6,362 bases of DNA from Acidobacteriota bacterium. GTDB lineage: Bacteria > Acidobacteriota > Terriglobia > Terriglobales > Acidobacteriaceae. The notes under the pieces were generated by a model. The model ran no database searches and was not told the origin of the DNA. It was given only the letters and a program-made list of their open reading frames with translations. Position numbers and translations under genes: made by a program. The DNA lies in contig JAJXUS010000121.1 of NCBI GenBank assembly GCA_021782675.1, positions 1-6,362 of the forward strand, in the 5' to 3' direction. Each line of letters begins with the position of its first letter. Position 1 is the stretch's first letter. Below are positions 6,330-6,362 of this stretch, in pieces.

Positions 6330-6362
6330 CAAGCCTTCTGCAGCAACTACTGACAGGCGCTC

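Noticed and set aside
6306..6362. Possible 3' tail of an upstream minus-strand gene, open from the right edge to a TGA at 6308-6306
   Set aside because: Only 18 codons are visible, another frame is also open, and no family is recognisable. It cannot be supported without more sequence.

Overview
The window holds a nearly complete histidine biosynthesis operon, all on the minus strand and read from right to left: control region (about 6363-6031), hisI, hisG, hisD, hisC, hisB, hisH, hisF, then the 5' end of hisA, which runs off the left edge at position 1. The genes are packed tightly: 4-nt ATGA overlaps (hisI/hisG, hisD/hisC), a 19-nt overlap (hisC/hisB), a 7-nt overlap (hisH/hisF), gaps of 15-19 bp (hisB-hisH, hisG-hisD), and one wider gap of 40 bp (hisF-hisA). 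Every complete protein has its family's usual length and visible catalytic residues, so nothing looks decayed.

The most interesting part is the roughly 330-bp upstream region. It holds a 25-codon ORF with six histidine codons, five of them within residues 4-11. A strong intrinsic terminator lies between this ORF and hisI. The RNA can form three alternative helices in the classical 1:2, 2:3 and 3:4 arrangement. This is a ribosome-dependent histidine attenuator. A TTGACA -35 box and an extended -10 lie just upstream and put the predicted transcription start on the A of the leader ATG, so the leader peptide is probably translated from a leaderless mRNA. A 15-bp imperfect palindrome touches the -35 box, and a second, perfect 9-bp palindrome lies further upstream.

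Together the genes encode: ATP phosphoribosyltransferase (HisG, long form with a regulatory domain), phosphoribosyl-AMP cyclohydrolase (HisI, not fused to HisE), ProFAR isomerase (HisA), imidazole glycerol phosphate synthase (HisH+HisF), IGP dehydratase (HisB, monofunctional), histidinol-phosphate aminotransferase (HisC) and histidinol dehydrogenase (HisD). HisE and histidinol-phosphate phosphatase are not in the window. Supply is probably controlled twice: by attenuation of the transcript, and by histidine feedback on HisG.

The DNA is GC-rich. The monofunctional HisB, stand-alone HisI, long HisG and an unusual HisA N-terminus (MLIPSIDLLGG...) resemble my recollection of Acidobacteriota (Terriglobia) proteins. 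This assignment is inference from remembered family features, not a search result.
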